From: Herbidospora mongoliensis
GTDB lineage: Bacteria; Actinomycetota; Actinomycetes; Streptosporangiales; Streptosporangiaceae
Length of the DNA stretch: 64,000 bases
Reading direction: 5' to 3'
NCBI RefSeq assembly: GCF_001570545.1
Contig: NZ_BBXD01000008.1
Span: 703,610 to 767,609 of the forward strand
Numbering within the stretch: the stretch's first letter is position 1; the number at the start of each line of letters is the position of its first letter. The notes beneath the pieces were generated by a model that ran no database searches, was not told the DNA's origin, and worked only from the letters and a program-made list of their open reading frames with translations. A program made the position numbers and the translations under genes. Positions 1 to 6,879 of the stretch are shown piece after piece.

Positions 1-672
1 CATGATCAGGAAGAGTGCCGCCCCGGCGACCAGGGGGAGCGCTGCCAGTCGTACCGGATGGCGGTGTGCCTTGGTGTCCCTGTGGTATCCGGCCAGCAGG
101 GCGAGGGTGGGGACGGCGAGGATGAGAACCTGGGTGAGCGCCGATATCTCCGGCGCGCCTGTCCAGGAGACTACGGAGTCGGTGAGGCCGAGGGCCGCGG
201 CGACCTTCGCGACGCGCGGGCGGCCTCGGACCAGCGCGGCGTAGCCGACGATCCAGAGGACGGGCGCCAGGTCCCTGGTCAGGTGCCAGAGCCGCTCGGC
301 TGACGCGGGGTCGCCGATCGGCATTTCGCCGGTTGTGTACGGCAGGGGGAGGACGCCATAGACGCCCAGGGTCTGCGCCAGGTAGACGCAGCTCATCATC
401 GCCTGGAAGGCCAGACCGATCAGGGCGGTCAGCCGGACGGTCCGGCCCCAGGCGAGGTTCCTCGGCGTCGCGCCCGGGCCGCCCAGGCGGATCCGCAGCG
501 CCAGTGCGGCCACGCTGATGATCTCCGGCCAGCGTGGGCGCGCGGCGGGGTCGGCTGCGGCTGAGCCCGCGCCGTCGAGGAACGCCGAGACCATCTCGTC
601 CTCACGTTCGGCGCGGTAGCCCGCCGGCAGTAGCCGCAGCACCTGTCGGTAGCGATTCTCCAGGGCGTTCAC
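1..672 (-). CDS. Multi-pass membrane protein, partial (C-terminus off the window)
   Basis: The open frame runs from a GTG at 672 to the window edge (224 codons, no stop reached), so the 3' end is missing. The GTG overlaps the stop of the upstream padR gene by 4 bases (GTGA), which means translational coupling. The N-terminus (LENRYRQVLRLLPAGYRAEREDE) looks like the short helical prefix of actinobacterial membrane proteins encoded next to PadR regulators (HAAS/DUF1700-like). About four hydrophobic segments follow, near residues 76-100, 137-150, 185-200 and 212-224. Such proteins are usually the regulated partner of the PadR repressor. Its exact function is unknown. There is no ATG in frame, so the GTG start rests on the overlap. 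Confidence 0.7.
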   Translation of the reverse strand, partial: MNALENRYRQVLRLLPAGYRAEREDEMVSAFLDGAGSAAADPAARPRWPEIISVAALALRIRLGGPGATPRNLAWGRTVRLTALIGLAFQAMMSCVYLAQTLGVYGVLPLPYTTGEMPIGDPASAERLWHLTRDLAPVLWIVGYAALVRGRPRVAKVAAALGLTDSVVSWTGAPEISALTQVLILAVPTLALLAGYHRDTKAHRHPVRLAALPLVAGAALFLIM

Positions 673-1007
673 GCCGTTCCTCCGGCGTGCCGGGCGCGCA
701 GTCGCTCTGTGGCGTAGCGGGCGTTCTCGGTCAGGCGTACGGCCTCCGACTCCAAGGCGTGGGCGCCCTCGTCGGTGAGCCGGTAGTAGCGCCGCAGTCG
801 GCCCTGGTGGGCCTCCTCGCGGTCGAGCGATACGAGTTCGTCTGTGGCCAGGCGGTCGAGCACGCCGTACAGGGTGCCGATCTTGAGTTGCACGCGACCT
901 TCCGACAGTCGCTCGACCTCCTGGACGATCCCGTAGCCGTGGCGGGACTCGTCTGCCAGTGCGGTGAGGACGAGGAACGCCTGTTCCGTCATGGGCCGTG
1001 AGTTCAT
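669..1007 (-). CDS. PadR-family transcriptional regulator
   Basis: A protein of 112 aa from ATG 1007 (ATG 992 is an alternative). The PadR winged helix fills residues 6-80: TEQAFLVLTALADESRHGYGIVQEVERLSEGRVQLKIGTLYGVLDRLATDELV carries the GYxI and GTLYxxLxRL signatures of the family. A short C-terminal helical dimerisation tail follows. The frame extends upstream to 1082, but that extension crosses a perfect palindrome (1011-1043) and has no PadR similarity, so I start inside it. The gene is coupled by a 4-base overlap to the membrane-protein gene downstream. Autorepression through the palindrome is the likely control. Confidence 0.88.
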   Translation of the reverse strand: MNSRPMTEQAFLVLTALADESRHGYGIVQEVERLSEGRVQLKIGTLYGVLDRLATDELVSLDREEAHQGRLRRYYRLTDEGAHALESEAVRLTENARYATERLRARHAGGTA

Positions 1008-1010
1008 GTA

Positions 1011-1043
1011 GGCACTATATCTTGTTAGGAAAGATATAGTGCC
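1011..1043. promoter_or_regulatory. Perfect palindrome, probable PadR operator
   Basis: Arms GGCACTATATCTT (1011-1023) and AAGATATAGTGCC (1031-1043) are exact reverse complements, 13 bp each with a 7-base spacer. The site lies 3 bases upstream of the PadR start at 1007. AT-rich dyads like this directly in front of padR are the usual autoregulatory operators. The location and perfect match are seen; binding by this PadR is inferred. Confidence 0.7.
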
Positions 1044-1085
1044 TGACGCGAGGGTGCGAGCCCGTTCAGGGACGTCGTCCACACC

Positions 1086-1886
1086 TCAGTGGCGGACGCT
1101 TTCTCTCTTGGACGCGCTCATCCGTGCGCCGGACTGGTCGGGCGGTGAGAGTTCCTGCAGGTAACCGTTCTGCAGCAGCCAGCTCACCGGGACCTCTTCG
1201 CTCGACTGCGGGGCCTCGGGAATGTACTTGCTGAGCACGTGGTACTGCGTGCCGCCGCCTGGCTGCTGGAACGCGGGGGAGACCGGACCCACGTCGACGC
1301 GGAATGATTTGCTCACCCTGAACACGTGATAGTTGCACGGGTGCGTGGGATCCTGCGGGTTGGTGTTGAGATTGCGCGGCGGCAGTGCGCGCTTGGTGAA
1401 AAGGTCTCCCATCGGCGCGAAGAATGCGCCGCCGTAGCCGCCGAAACGGTCGAGCAGCATGCCGATCTGAAGAAATGTCGTCTTGGCCAGCAGCCTGCCG
1501 TTGGGGTAATTGCCGGAGAGGGCGAACCCGGCGTTGGGCGGGTAGCGATAGTCGTTCGCGGTGTAATTCCAGTAGCGCGAGAGGAACTGCTGGGGTGTGA
1601 GGCCGCTCAGCGGCACGTAGCCGCGCAGGAGCGAGCCGAGATAGCCGGTCCGCGGCAGGCGTACCGGGCCGAGGTCCGGGTCGCCGGTCACGTACGGCGC
1701 GCCGCAGATCTGTCCCAGGTTCTGCGGGGGCTGACCATGGGCCGTTTTCTTGGCCGAGGGCGGTGCGGGCCGGAAAACCGCCGAGGTGTTCAGTGAGCTT
1801 TCGGCGTGCGCGGCCGTACCGCCCATGGCGCTGACCATCGCGCACATCGCGGTGGCCAGTACGACGCTCCGTCGGTAATGTTGCAT
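1086..1886 (-). CDS. Secreted TNT-domain NAD(P)+ glycohydrolase-like protein
   Basis: A protein of 266 aa starting at ATG 1886, preceded by AGGGAAG. Residues 1-28 form a signal peptide ending AHA. The mature part begins with a Cys-containing segment (CGAPYVTGDP ... LGPVRLP ... FLSRYW ... YPPNAGF, residues 61-121). The TNT fold follows: LDRFGG (146-150, Arg147), FFAPMG, ALPP (167-170), YHVFRV (186-191), and QPGGGTQYHV (208-217) near the C-terminus. This is the conserved order of Mycobacterium tuberculosis TNT and of secreted fungal NADases, enzymes that split NAD+ into nicotinamide and ADP-ribose; the Arg and Gln match their catalytic positions. No antitoxin-like gene is adjacent, as expected for an exported enzyme. 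Activity is inferred. Confidence 0.75.
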   Translation of the reverse strand: MQHYRRSVVLATAMCAMVSAMGGTAAHAESSLNTSAVFRPAPPSAKKTAHGQPPQNLGQICGAPYVTGDPDLGPVRLPRTGYLGSLLRGYVPLSGLTPQQFLSRYWNYTANDYRYPPNAGFALSGNYPNGRLLAKTTFLQIGMLLDRFGGYGGAFFAPMGDLFTKRALPPRNLNTNPQDPTHPCNYHVFRVSKSFRVDVGPVSPAFQQPGGGTQYHVLSKYIPEAPQSSEEVPVSWLLQNGYLQELSPPDQSGARMSASKRESVRH

Positions 1887-1927
1887 GACTTCCCTGTTGA
1901 CGTTGACGCAGGCGGATGGGAATTGAC

Positions 1928-1960
1928 CGACCACCGGCATTCAATTCGGGCCGGTGGTCG
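1928..1960. promoter_or_regulatory. 11-bp perfect inverted repeat between the NADase-like and paaX-like genes
   Basis: CGACCACCGGC (1928-1938) and GCCGGTGGTCG (1950-1960) are exact reverse complements with an 11-base spacer. The repeat lies about 40 bases upstream of the secreted NADase-like start (1886) and 150 bases upstream of the PaaX-type regulator. It could be a regulator operator or an mRNA leader hairpin of the secreted gene. No T-run follows, so a classic terminator is unlikely. Confidence 0.45.
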
Positions 1961-2109
1961 ATTTCTACATTCCCGGTGTCGCGGAGATTGCGTTGACGGG
2001 CGTCATAAGGGAAGGGCAAAAGATGGGGCGGGAAATCATTTTTCCCACCCTGTGATAAATGCGGAAATTCGTGACAAATTCGGCAAGGGTCGGCCGCGAG
2101 GGCGTTGCC

Positions 2110-3075
2110 GTGAGGCAAGCTTGTGGCGTGAATGTCCACCTGTCTGCGGACGATGTCAGGACCCCCCGGGCGCAGGCCGGCCCCAACCCGCAGCACCTGC
2201 TGGCGACCCTGCTCGGTGAGTACCTCGACTCCTCCGACGCCGACCTTCCGTCGGCGGCGGTGGTCGCGATGCTCGGGGAGTTCGGCATCAGTGAGTCCAG
2301 CGCGCGGGCCGCGTTGTCGCGGCTGACCAAGCGTGGCCTGATCGCCGTGCGGGGGTCCGGACGGCCGCCCGTCTATCACCTCACGCCTCAGGCGATCGCC
2401 AGGCATCGCTCCCGGATGGATCATTTCCTGGGTTTCGGCGCACGGCCGCCGCGGTGGACCGGCGACTGGGTGACCGTCTCCTTCTCGATCCCCCAGTCGG
2501 GCCAGGCGCTGCGGCACGCGGTCCGCAAGGCGCTGGGGGCGCTGGGTTTCGTCCGGCTGTACGACAGCGTGTGGATCCGGCCCGGATCCGAGTCCGGCGG
2601 GGTGAGCCGGGTGCTGCACGACATCCTGGACGACGTCGGCGACGGCCGATGGTCGGTGATGCACACCCGGTTCGACGAGGAGGCCGGCCCGCACGGTCCG
2701 GCCGCCGCCTACGATCTGGCCGGTCTCGCCTCGGCCTACGAGGATTTCATCGCGCAGTACGCGGACCTGCGGACTGCCGTCCGCGACGGGGAGATCGACG
2801 CGACCCGGGCGCTGGTGGCCCGGACCTCCGTCATGGATTCCTGGCGGAAGTTCCCGGACGTAGATCCGGACCTCCCCGAGCACCTGCTGCCGACGCCGTG
2901 GCCCCGCCAGGCCGCCAGGGACCTCCTGCTGGAGATCCATTCCGCGCTCGGTTCGCTCGCGGAGGCGCGGCTCGTCCAGGTGGCGACACCGCACTGGTCG
3001 GACGCCGCGTCCTGGATCACCCATTTCCAGGCGTCGGAGGACTTCGTTTCGGTCCCGGCCCGCAGGGACTGCTGA
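2110..3075 (+). CDS. PaaX-family transcriptional regulator
   Basis: About 321 aa from GTG 2110, chosen because GAGGG sits 7 bases upstream; GTG 2128 is possible and an ATG at 2059 would add an unlikely N-terminus. The N-terminal winged helix (LPSAAVVAMLGEFGISESSARAALSRLTKRGLI) is followed by the PaaX central fold (WTGDWVTVSFSIPQ ... LRHAVRKALGALGFVRLYDSVWIRP) and a C-terminal dimerisation part (YEDFIAQYADL ... VDPDLPEHLLPTPWP). PaaX is a phenylacetyl-CoA-responsive repressor, but no paa catabolic genes are in view, so the ligand here is unknown. The gene is divergent from the secreted NADase-like gene and may control it. Confidence 0.85.
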   Translation: MRQACGVNVHLSADDVRTPRAQAGPNPQHLLATLLGEYLDSSDADLPSAAVVAMLGEFGISESSARAALSRLTKRGLIAVRGSGRPPVYHLTPQAIARHRSRMDHFLGFGARPPRWTGDWVTVSFSIPQSGQALRHAVRKALGALGFVRLYDSVWIRPGSESGGVSRVLHDILDDVGDGRWSVMHTRFDEEAGPHGPAAAYDLAGLASAYEDFIAQYADLRTAVRDGEIDATRALVARTSVMDSWRKFPDVDPDLPEHLLPTPWPRQAARDLLLEIHSALGSLAEARLVQVATPHWSDAASWITHFQASEDFVSVPARRDC

Positions 3076-3311
3076 AAGAAACGTTCATCACTGGACGACT
3101 GTCCGCCCGCCCGCGCGCGTCGCGTGGTCGCCGTGACACGTCGGCTTCCCGGCTGCCCGGGGCCCGAAGAGATCCCATCGGCACGTCAGTCGGACAGGTG
3201 TGGTGAGCTGCGGCGGAGCCGCCCGCATCGGCCCGTTCTCCCGGCGCCGGATGAGGGGCGGGGGCGTTCCCGGGTTGCCCGCACACCGGTCAAATGACCG
3301 AGTGCGGTTGT

Positions 3312-3340
3312 TTGACACTTTTTATCACCGTCGTGATAGT
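3312..3340 (+). promoter_or_regulatory. Sigma-70-type promoter with an embedded dyad operator
   Basis: TTGACA (3312-3317) is followed after exactly 17 bases by GATAGT (3335-3340). The dyad ATCAC-CGTC-GTGAT (3324-3337) fills the spacer and touches the -10, a layout suited to steric repression. The promoter drives the secreted hydrolase at 3388. The rest of the 312-base gap 3076-3387 shows nothing else clear. Confidence 0.65.
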
Positions 3341-3387
3341 AACTGCATTGCTCCCGCCGGCTCGTGCGTCTGACCTCGGAGGGTGAG

Positions 3388-4599
3388 ATGAGAAAACGCT
3401 CGATCATCAGTGCGGTATTGGCGGCCGCGGTCGTCCCATTATTCGCCGGGATAACGGCGCTCACCACGACGCCGGCCGCTGCGGCGGTCGGCGGCTCGGG
3501 CCCTTACCCGGCTGATTACGAGACCTCCAGCAGCCTGGCCAATCACACCATTTACCGGCCGGGAACCCTCCCGTCGACGAAACTCCCCATTTACGTGTGG
3601 GGCAACGGAGGCTGTTCCGCCAACGGACTGTCCCAGTACAACTTCCTGCGCGAGATCGCCTCGCACGGATTCCTGGTCATCGCCAACGGCGGCCCGAACG
3701 CCTCAGGCTCGACGACGTCCCAGATGCTCACCCAGTCGATCGACTGGGCGTTCTCGGAGAACAGCCGTCAGGGCAGCAACTACTACAACAAGATCGACAC
3801 CAGCAAGGTCGCCGTCGGCGGCTTCTCCTGCGGAGGGCTGGAGGCCTACGCCGTCTCCAACGACTCGCGTGTCACCACGACCACCATCTTCAGCAGCGGC
3901 CTGCTGAACGACGGTGACGACTACCAGCTCAGGCGGCTGACGAAGCCGATCGCCTACTTCATCGGCGGGACCAGCGACATCGCCTACCCGAACGCCATCG
4001 ACGACTGGGGCAAGCTGCCCTCGGGGCTGCCCGCGTTCATGGGCAATCTGAACGTCGGGCACGGCGGCACCTACGGCCAGACCAACGGCGGTGAGTTCGG
4101 CCGCGTGGCGGTGCTGTACCTCAAGTGGCGGCTGAAGGGCGACTCGACGGCGGGCGCCAACTTCGTCGGCACCAACTGCGGGCTGTGCAACACCCAGTGG
4201 CAGATCCAGCGGAAGAACCTCACGCTGGACCCCTCCCCGTCTCCGAGCCCGTCTCCCAGCCCGTCGCCCTCGCCGTCCCCGAGTCCGTCGCCCAGCGGTG
4301 GGACGGAGGGTTGCTCGGCGACCTACGCGGTGCAGGACCAGTGGCCCGGCGGGTTCGTCTCCGCCCTCAACGTCACCGCGGGCAGCGCCACGATCAGCGG
4401 CTGGAGGCTCTCCGTCACCCTGCCCTCCGGAGCCGCGATCACTTCCGGGTGGAACGGCGTCATCTCGGGCAGCACCGGCACGGTGACCATCACCAACCAG
4501 AGCTACAACGGTCGTCTGTCGGCCGGACAGAGCACCAACCTCGGGTTCCAGGGCACGGGAACCGGCGCGGGTGCCACCGTCACCTGCACCGCCCTCTGA
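3388..4599 (+). CDS. Secreted alpha/beta hydrolase with C-terminal CBM2
   Basis: A protein of 403 aa; ATG 3388 has GGAGG 6-7 bases upstream. A signal peptide (about 1-33, TPAAAA) is followed by an alpha/beta-hydrolase domain of the dienelactone-hydrolase/polyester-hydrolase type, with nucleophile elbow GFSCG (Ser147), likely acid Asp197 (GGTSDIAYP) and His225 (NVGHGG). A Pro-Ser repeat linker covers about 282-306. The last ~95 residues (CSATYAVQDQWPGGF ... ISGWRLSVTLP ... LSAGQSTNLGFQGTG ... C) are a family-2 carbohydrate-binding module with terminal cysteines. It probably acts on an ester or polymer bound to cellulose or chitin outside the cell; the substrate is unknown. Confidence 0.85.
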   Translation: MRKRSIISAVLAAAVVPLFAGITALTTTPAAAAVGGSGPYPADYETSSSLANHTIYRPGTLPSTKLPIYVWGNGGCSANGLSQYNFLREIASHGFLVIANGGPNASGSTTSQMLTQSIDWAFSENSRQGSNYYNKIDTSKVAVGGFSCGGLEAYAVSNDSRVTTTTIFSSGLLNDGDDYQLRRLTKPIAYFIGGTSDIAYPNAIDDWGKLPSGLPAFMGNLNVGHGGTYGQTNGGEFGRVAVLYLKWRLKGDSTAGANFVGTNCGLCNTQWQIQRKNLTLDPSPSPSPSPSPSPSPSPSPSPSGGTEGCSATYAVQDQWPGGFVSALNVTAGSATISGWRLSVTLPSGAAITSGWNGVISGSTGTVTITNQSYNGRLSAGQSTNLGFQGTGTGAGATVTCTAL

Positions 4600-4635
4600 T
4601 CCTGCGGGTACTGAGGCCTTAACTACCGGCCCTCG

Positions 4636-4659
4636 GCCGGCTCCCCATGTGGAGTCGGC
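4636..4659 (+). terminator. Hairpin downstream of the secreted hydrolase gene
   Basis: On the plus strand GCCGGCTCC (4636-4644) can pair with GGAGTCGGC (4651-4659), 9 bp with one G-U pair and a 6-base loop, 37 bases after the hydrolase stop and just before the convergent tetR stop. A smaller CCGGCC/GGCCGG hairpin overlaps it at 4626-4640. There is no U-tract, so termination strength is uncertain. Confidence 0.4.
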
Positions 4660-4672
4660 TGGGGGCCGTTCC

Positions 4673-5239
4673 CTATTCCGGGGCGGTGAGTCCGCGGAGG
4701 GTGGCGAAGGCGGCGCGGATGCAGTCGGGCAACTGGGTGCTGTCGTCGGCCGCGACCCACAGGGGGTAGGCCGAGCGGAAGATGGCGATGCCCGTTTCGG
4801 CGGCGACGGACGCCTCGGGGGCGGCGACGCCACGGGAGCGCAGGGCCGTGGCGAGGGCGTCGGCCAGGCTCGCGAGCTTCACGAGTTCGCGTTCGAGGAG
4901 TTCCTCGTTGGCCTCGATGGCGGCCTGGCGGCGGCGGGCGTAGGGGTGGCGCTCCTGGAGGAGGGAGCCCGCCTTCTCCAGGGCGGCGGCCACGGCGTCC
5001 AGAGGCGAGGCGTCGGCGGGGGCCTCGGCCACTGCGCCGGTGAGGAGGTCGCGGAGCAGGGCCGACCCGCCGAAGAGGACTTCGCGCTTGTCGGCGAAGT
5101 GGCGGAAGAAGGTGCGTTCGGTGAGGCCGGCGCGCTGGGCGATCTCGGCGATGGTCGTCTTGTCGAAGCCGCGTTCGGTGAAGAGGTCGAGGGCCGCGTC
5201 TTCGAGTCTGCCGCGCGCGTTCGGCTCCCATCTCGCCAT
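4673..5239 (-). CDS. TetR-family transcriptional regulator
   Basis: A protein of 188 aa. The TetR DNA-binding helix-turn-helix is at residues 13-50 (LEDAALDLFTERGFDKTTIAEIAQRAGLTERTFFRHFADK). The rest is an all-helical ligand-binding half with no clear ligand signature. The gene is divergent from an NAD-dependent epimerase-type gene. The 99 bases between them hold two perfect 19-bp palindromes and one degenerate copy, so this protein very likely represses both itself and the SDR gene. Confidence 0.9.
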   Translation of the reverse strand: MARWEPNARGRLEDAALDLFTERGFDKTTIAEIAQRAGLTERTFFRHFADKREVLFGGSALLRDLLTGAVAEAPADASPLDAVAAALEKAGSLLQERHPYARRRQAAIEANEELLERELVKLASLADALATALRSRGVAAPEASVAAETGIAIFRSAYPLWVAADDSTQLPDCIRAAFATLRGLTAPE

Positions 5240-5254
5240 GCGGCGAGTTTAGGC

Positions 5255-5322
5255 GATGTCAGTGACTGTCGTCTTGATGTCATGGACTGACATCGCATAG
5301 CCTGATGTCAGTTCATGACATC
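5255..5322. promoter_or_regulatory. Array of three TetR-type operators
   Basis: Two exact copies of GATGTCA-N5-TGACATC lie at 5276-5294 and 5304-5322. A third, imperfect copy (GATGTCA-N5-TGTCGTC, 5 of 7 matches in the right arm) lies at 5255-5273. Start-to-start offsets are 21 and 28 bases. They fill the tetR/SDR intergenic region; the last ends 16 bases before the SDR ATG. Confidence 0.75.
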
Positions 5323-5338
5323 GAAAGAGGTAGTGATC

Positions 5339-6238
5339 ATGCGCGTGTTCGTGACAGGGGCGTCCGGCTGGATCGGATCGGCCGTCGTGCCGGAACTGCT
5401 GGCCGCGGGCCACGGGGTCGCCGGGCTCGCCCGCTCCGACGCCTCGGCTCAGGCACTCCAGGATGCGGGGGCGGAGGTGGTGCGCGGCACCCTCGACGAC
5501 CTCGACACGCTCCGGGGCGCGGCGGCTGCGTCCGACGGGGTCGTGCACCTGGCCTTCAAGCACGACGTCGCCTTCTCGGGCGGCTTCGCCGAGGCCTCCG
5601 GGGCCGACCGGGCCGCCGCCGAGGCGATGGCCGGCGCGCTGGCAGGCACGGGACGCCCGTTCGTGCTGGCGTCGGGCCTGCTCGGGCTGGCTCCCGGACG
5701 GGTCGGGACCGAGCGGGACTTCCCCGAGCCCTCCGGGTCGCCGATGCACGGACGGGTGGCGACCGCCCGCCGGGTCCTGGACCTCGCCGAGACGGGGGTG
5801 CGCACCTCCGTGCTGCGGCTGCCGCCGACCGTGCACGGCGCGGGGGACAACGGGTTCATCGCGGCCTACGTCGCCGCGTCGCGTGCGGCAGGGCTCGCGG
5901 GCCACGTCGGCGACGCGCGCTGGCCCGCTGTACACCGCGACGACGCGGCCCGCCTCTTCGTGCTGGCTCTTGAGAAGGCCCCCGCCGGATCGGTGCTGCA
6001 CGCAGTCCAGGACGAGGGTGTGCAGTTCCGGGAGGTCGCGGAGGCCGTCGGGAAGAGCCTGGAGCTTCCGGTCGTGGACCTCGCGCCCGAGGAGGCCGCC
6101 GCCCACTACACCTGGCTGGCTCCGCTCATCGCCACCGACAGCGCCGCGTCGTCCGCCTTCACCAGGGCCGAGTTCTCGTGGGAGCCCACCGGGCCCACTC
6201 TCTTGGACGACCTGGTCGCAGGGCGCTACTCCGGCTGA
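5339..6238 (+). CDS. NAD(P)-dependent epimerase / extended SDR oxidoreductase
   Basis: A protein of 299 aa; ATG 5339 has AGAGG about 9 bases upstream, better placed than the in-frame ATG at 5315 inside the operator. The N-terminus MRVFVTGASGWIGSAVVPEL is the TGxxGxxG dinucleotide-binding motif. The middle lacks the strict YxxxK pair of classical SDRs (LASGLLGLAPG, HGRVATARRVL), as in atypical NAD-dependent epimerases of the YwnB/sugar-epimerase type. The substrate is unknown. Control by the divergent TetR through the operators in front suggests induction by a small hydrophobic or xenobiotic compound (inference). Its 3' end overlaps the convergent response-regulator gene by 13 bases. Confidence 0.85.
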   Translation: MRVFVTGASGWIGSAVVPELLAAGHGVAGLARSDASAQALQDAGAEVVRGTLDDLDTLRGAAAASDGVVHLAFKHDVAFSGGFAEASGADRAAAEAMAGALAGTGRPFVLASGLLGLAPGRVGTERDFPEPSGSPMHGRVATARRVLDLAETGVRTSVLRLPPTVHGAGDNGFIAAYVAASRAAGLAGHVGDARWPAVHRDDAARLFVLALEKAPAGSVLHAVQDEGVQFREVAEAVGKSLELPVVDLAPEEAAAHYTWLAPLIATDSAASSAFTRAEFSWEPTGPTLLDDLVAGRYSG

Positions 6239-6879
6239 GCGTGTCCGGTGGACCAGGCCCAGGCGGCGATGCCGACACGGTTGCGGGCGCCGAGTTTGCG
6301 CTGGACGCCCGCGATGTGGTTCTTGACCGTACCGGCGGAGATGAACAGGGCGGTCGCGATCTCGGCGTTGGTGAGGCCCTGGGCGACCAGGCGGGCGATC
6401 TGGAGCTCGCGGCCGGTGAGCCTCACGGAATCGGGTCGTGGCTTAGCGGTGAGAGCGCGCAGGAGCCGTACGGTGATCTGCGGGCTGATGAGGGTGTCGC
6501 CCGACATGGCGGCGCGGACGGCCTCGGCCAGCATGGCCGGGCTCGAGCGTTTCAGCAGGAAGCCGCAGGCCCCGTCGCGCAGTGCGGTGTGGACGTAGTC
6601 GTCGAGGTCGAAGGTGGTGACGACCACGACACGGATGGGGTCGGCCACGTCCGGCCCGGCGAGCAGGCGGGTGACCTCCAGCCCGTCGACACGGGGCATG
6701 CGGATGTCGGTGAGCACGACGTCCGGGCGGAGATGGCGGGCCTGTTCCACGGCGGTCGCGCCGCAGGCGGCCTCGGCGATGACGGTCATGTCGGGCTGGG
6801 CGTCCAGGATGATCCGGAACGCGCTGCGGATGTTCTCCTGATCGTCGGCGATGAGGATGCGGGTCGGCCCGTCGGTCAT
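6226..6879 (-). CDS. NarL/FixJ-type two-component response regulator
   Basis: A protein of 217 aa. The receiver domain (1-125) has acidic residues Asp12-Asp13, phospho-acceptor Asp58 (VVLTDIRMP), the TT switch pair in VVVTTF and Lys110 (FLLKR). The LuxR-type HTH (about 153-205: LTGRELQIARLVAQGLTNAEIATALFISAGTVKNHI) follows. It is encoded downstream of, and overlapping by 4 bases, its cognate sensor kinase. Pairs of this type in actinomycetes often control a neighbouring transporter or membrane protein; here the divergently placed membrane protein at 8050 is a candidate target. Confidence 0.93.
   Translation of the reverse strand: MTDGPTRILIADDQENIRSAFRIILDAQPDMTVIAEAACGATAVEQARHLRPDVVLTDIRMPRVDGLEVTRLLAGPDVADPIRVVVVTTFDLDDYVHTALRDGACGFLLKRSSPAMLAEAVRAAMSGDTLISPQITVRLLRALTAKPRPDSVRLTGRELQIARLVAQGLTNAEIATALFISAGTVKNHIAGVQRKLGARNRVGIAAWAWSTGHAQPE

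Noticed and set aside
1066-3024. Long open frame on the minus strand crossing the NADase-like gene and paaX
   Set aside because: It is the mirror of two well-supported genes, with low-complexity Arg/Pro-rich sequence and no recognisable domain.
4231-4296. Short tandem repeats that might suggest CRISPR or a minisatellite
   Set aside because: They encode the Pro-Ser linker between hydrolase and CBM2, in frame, with no spacers.
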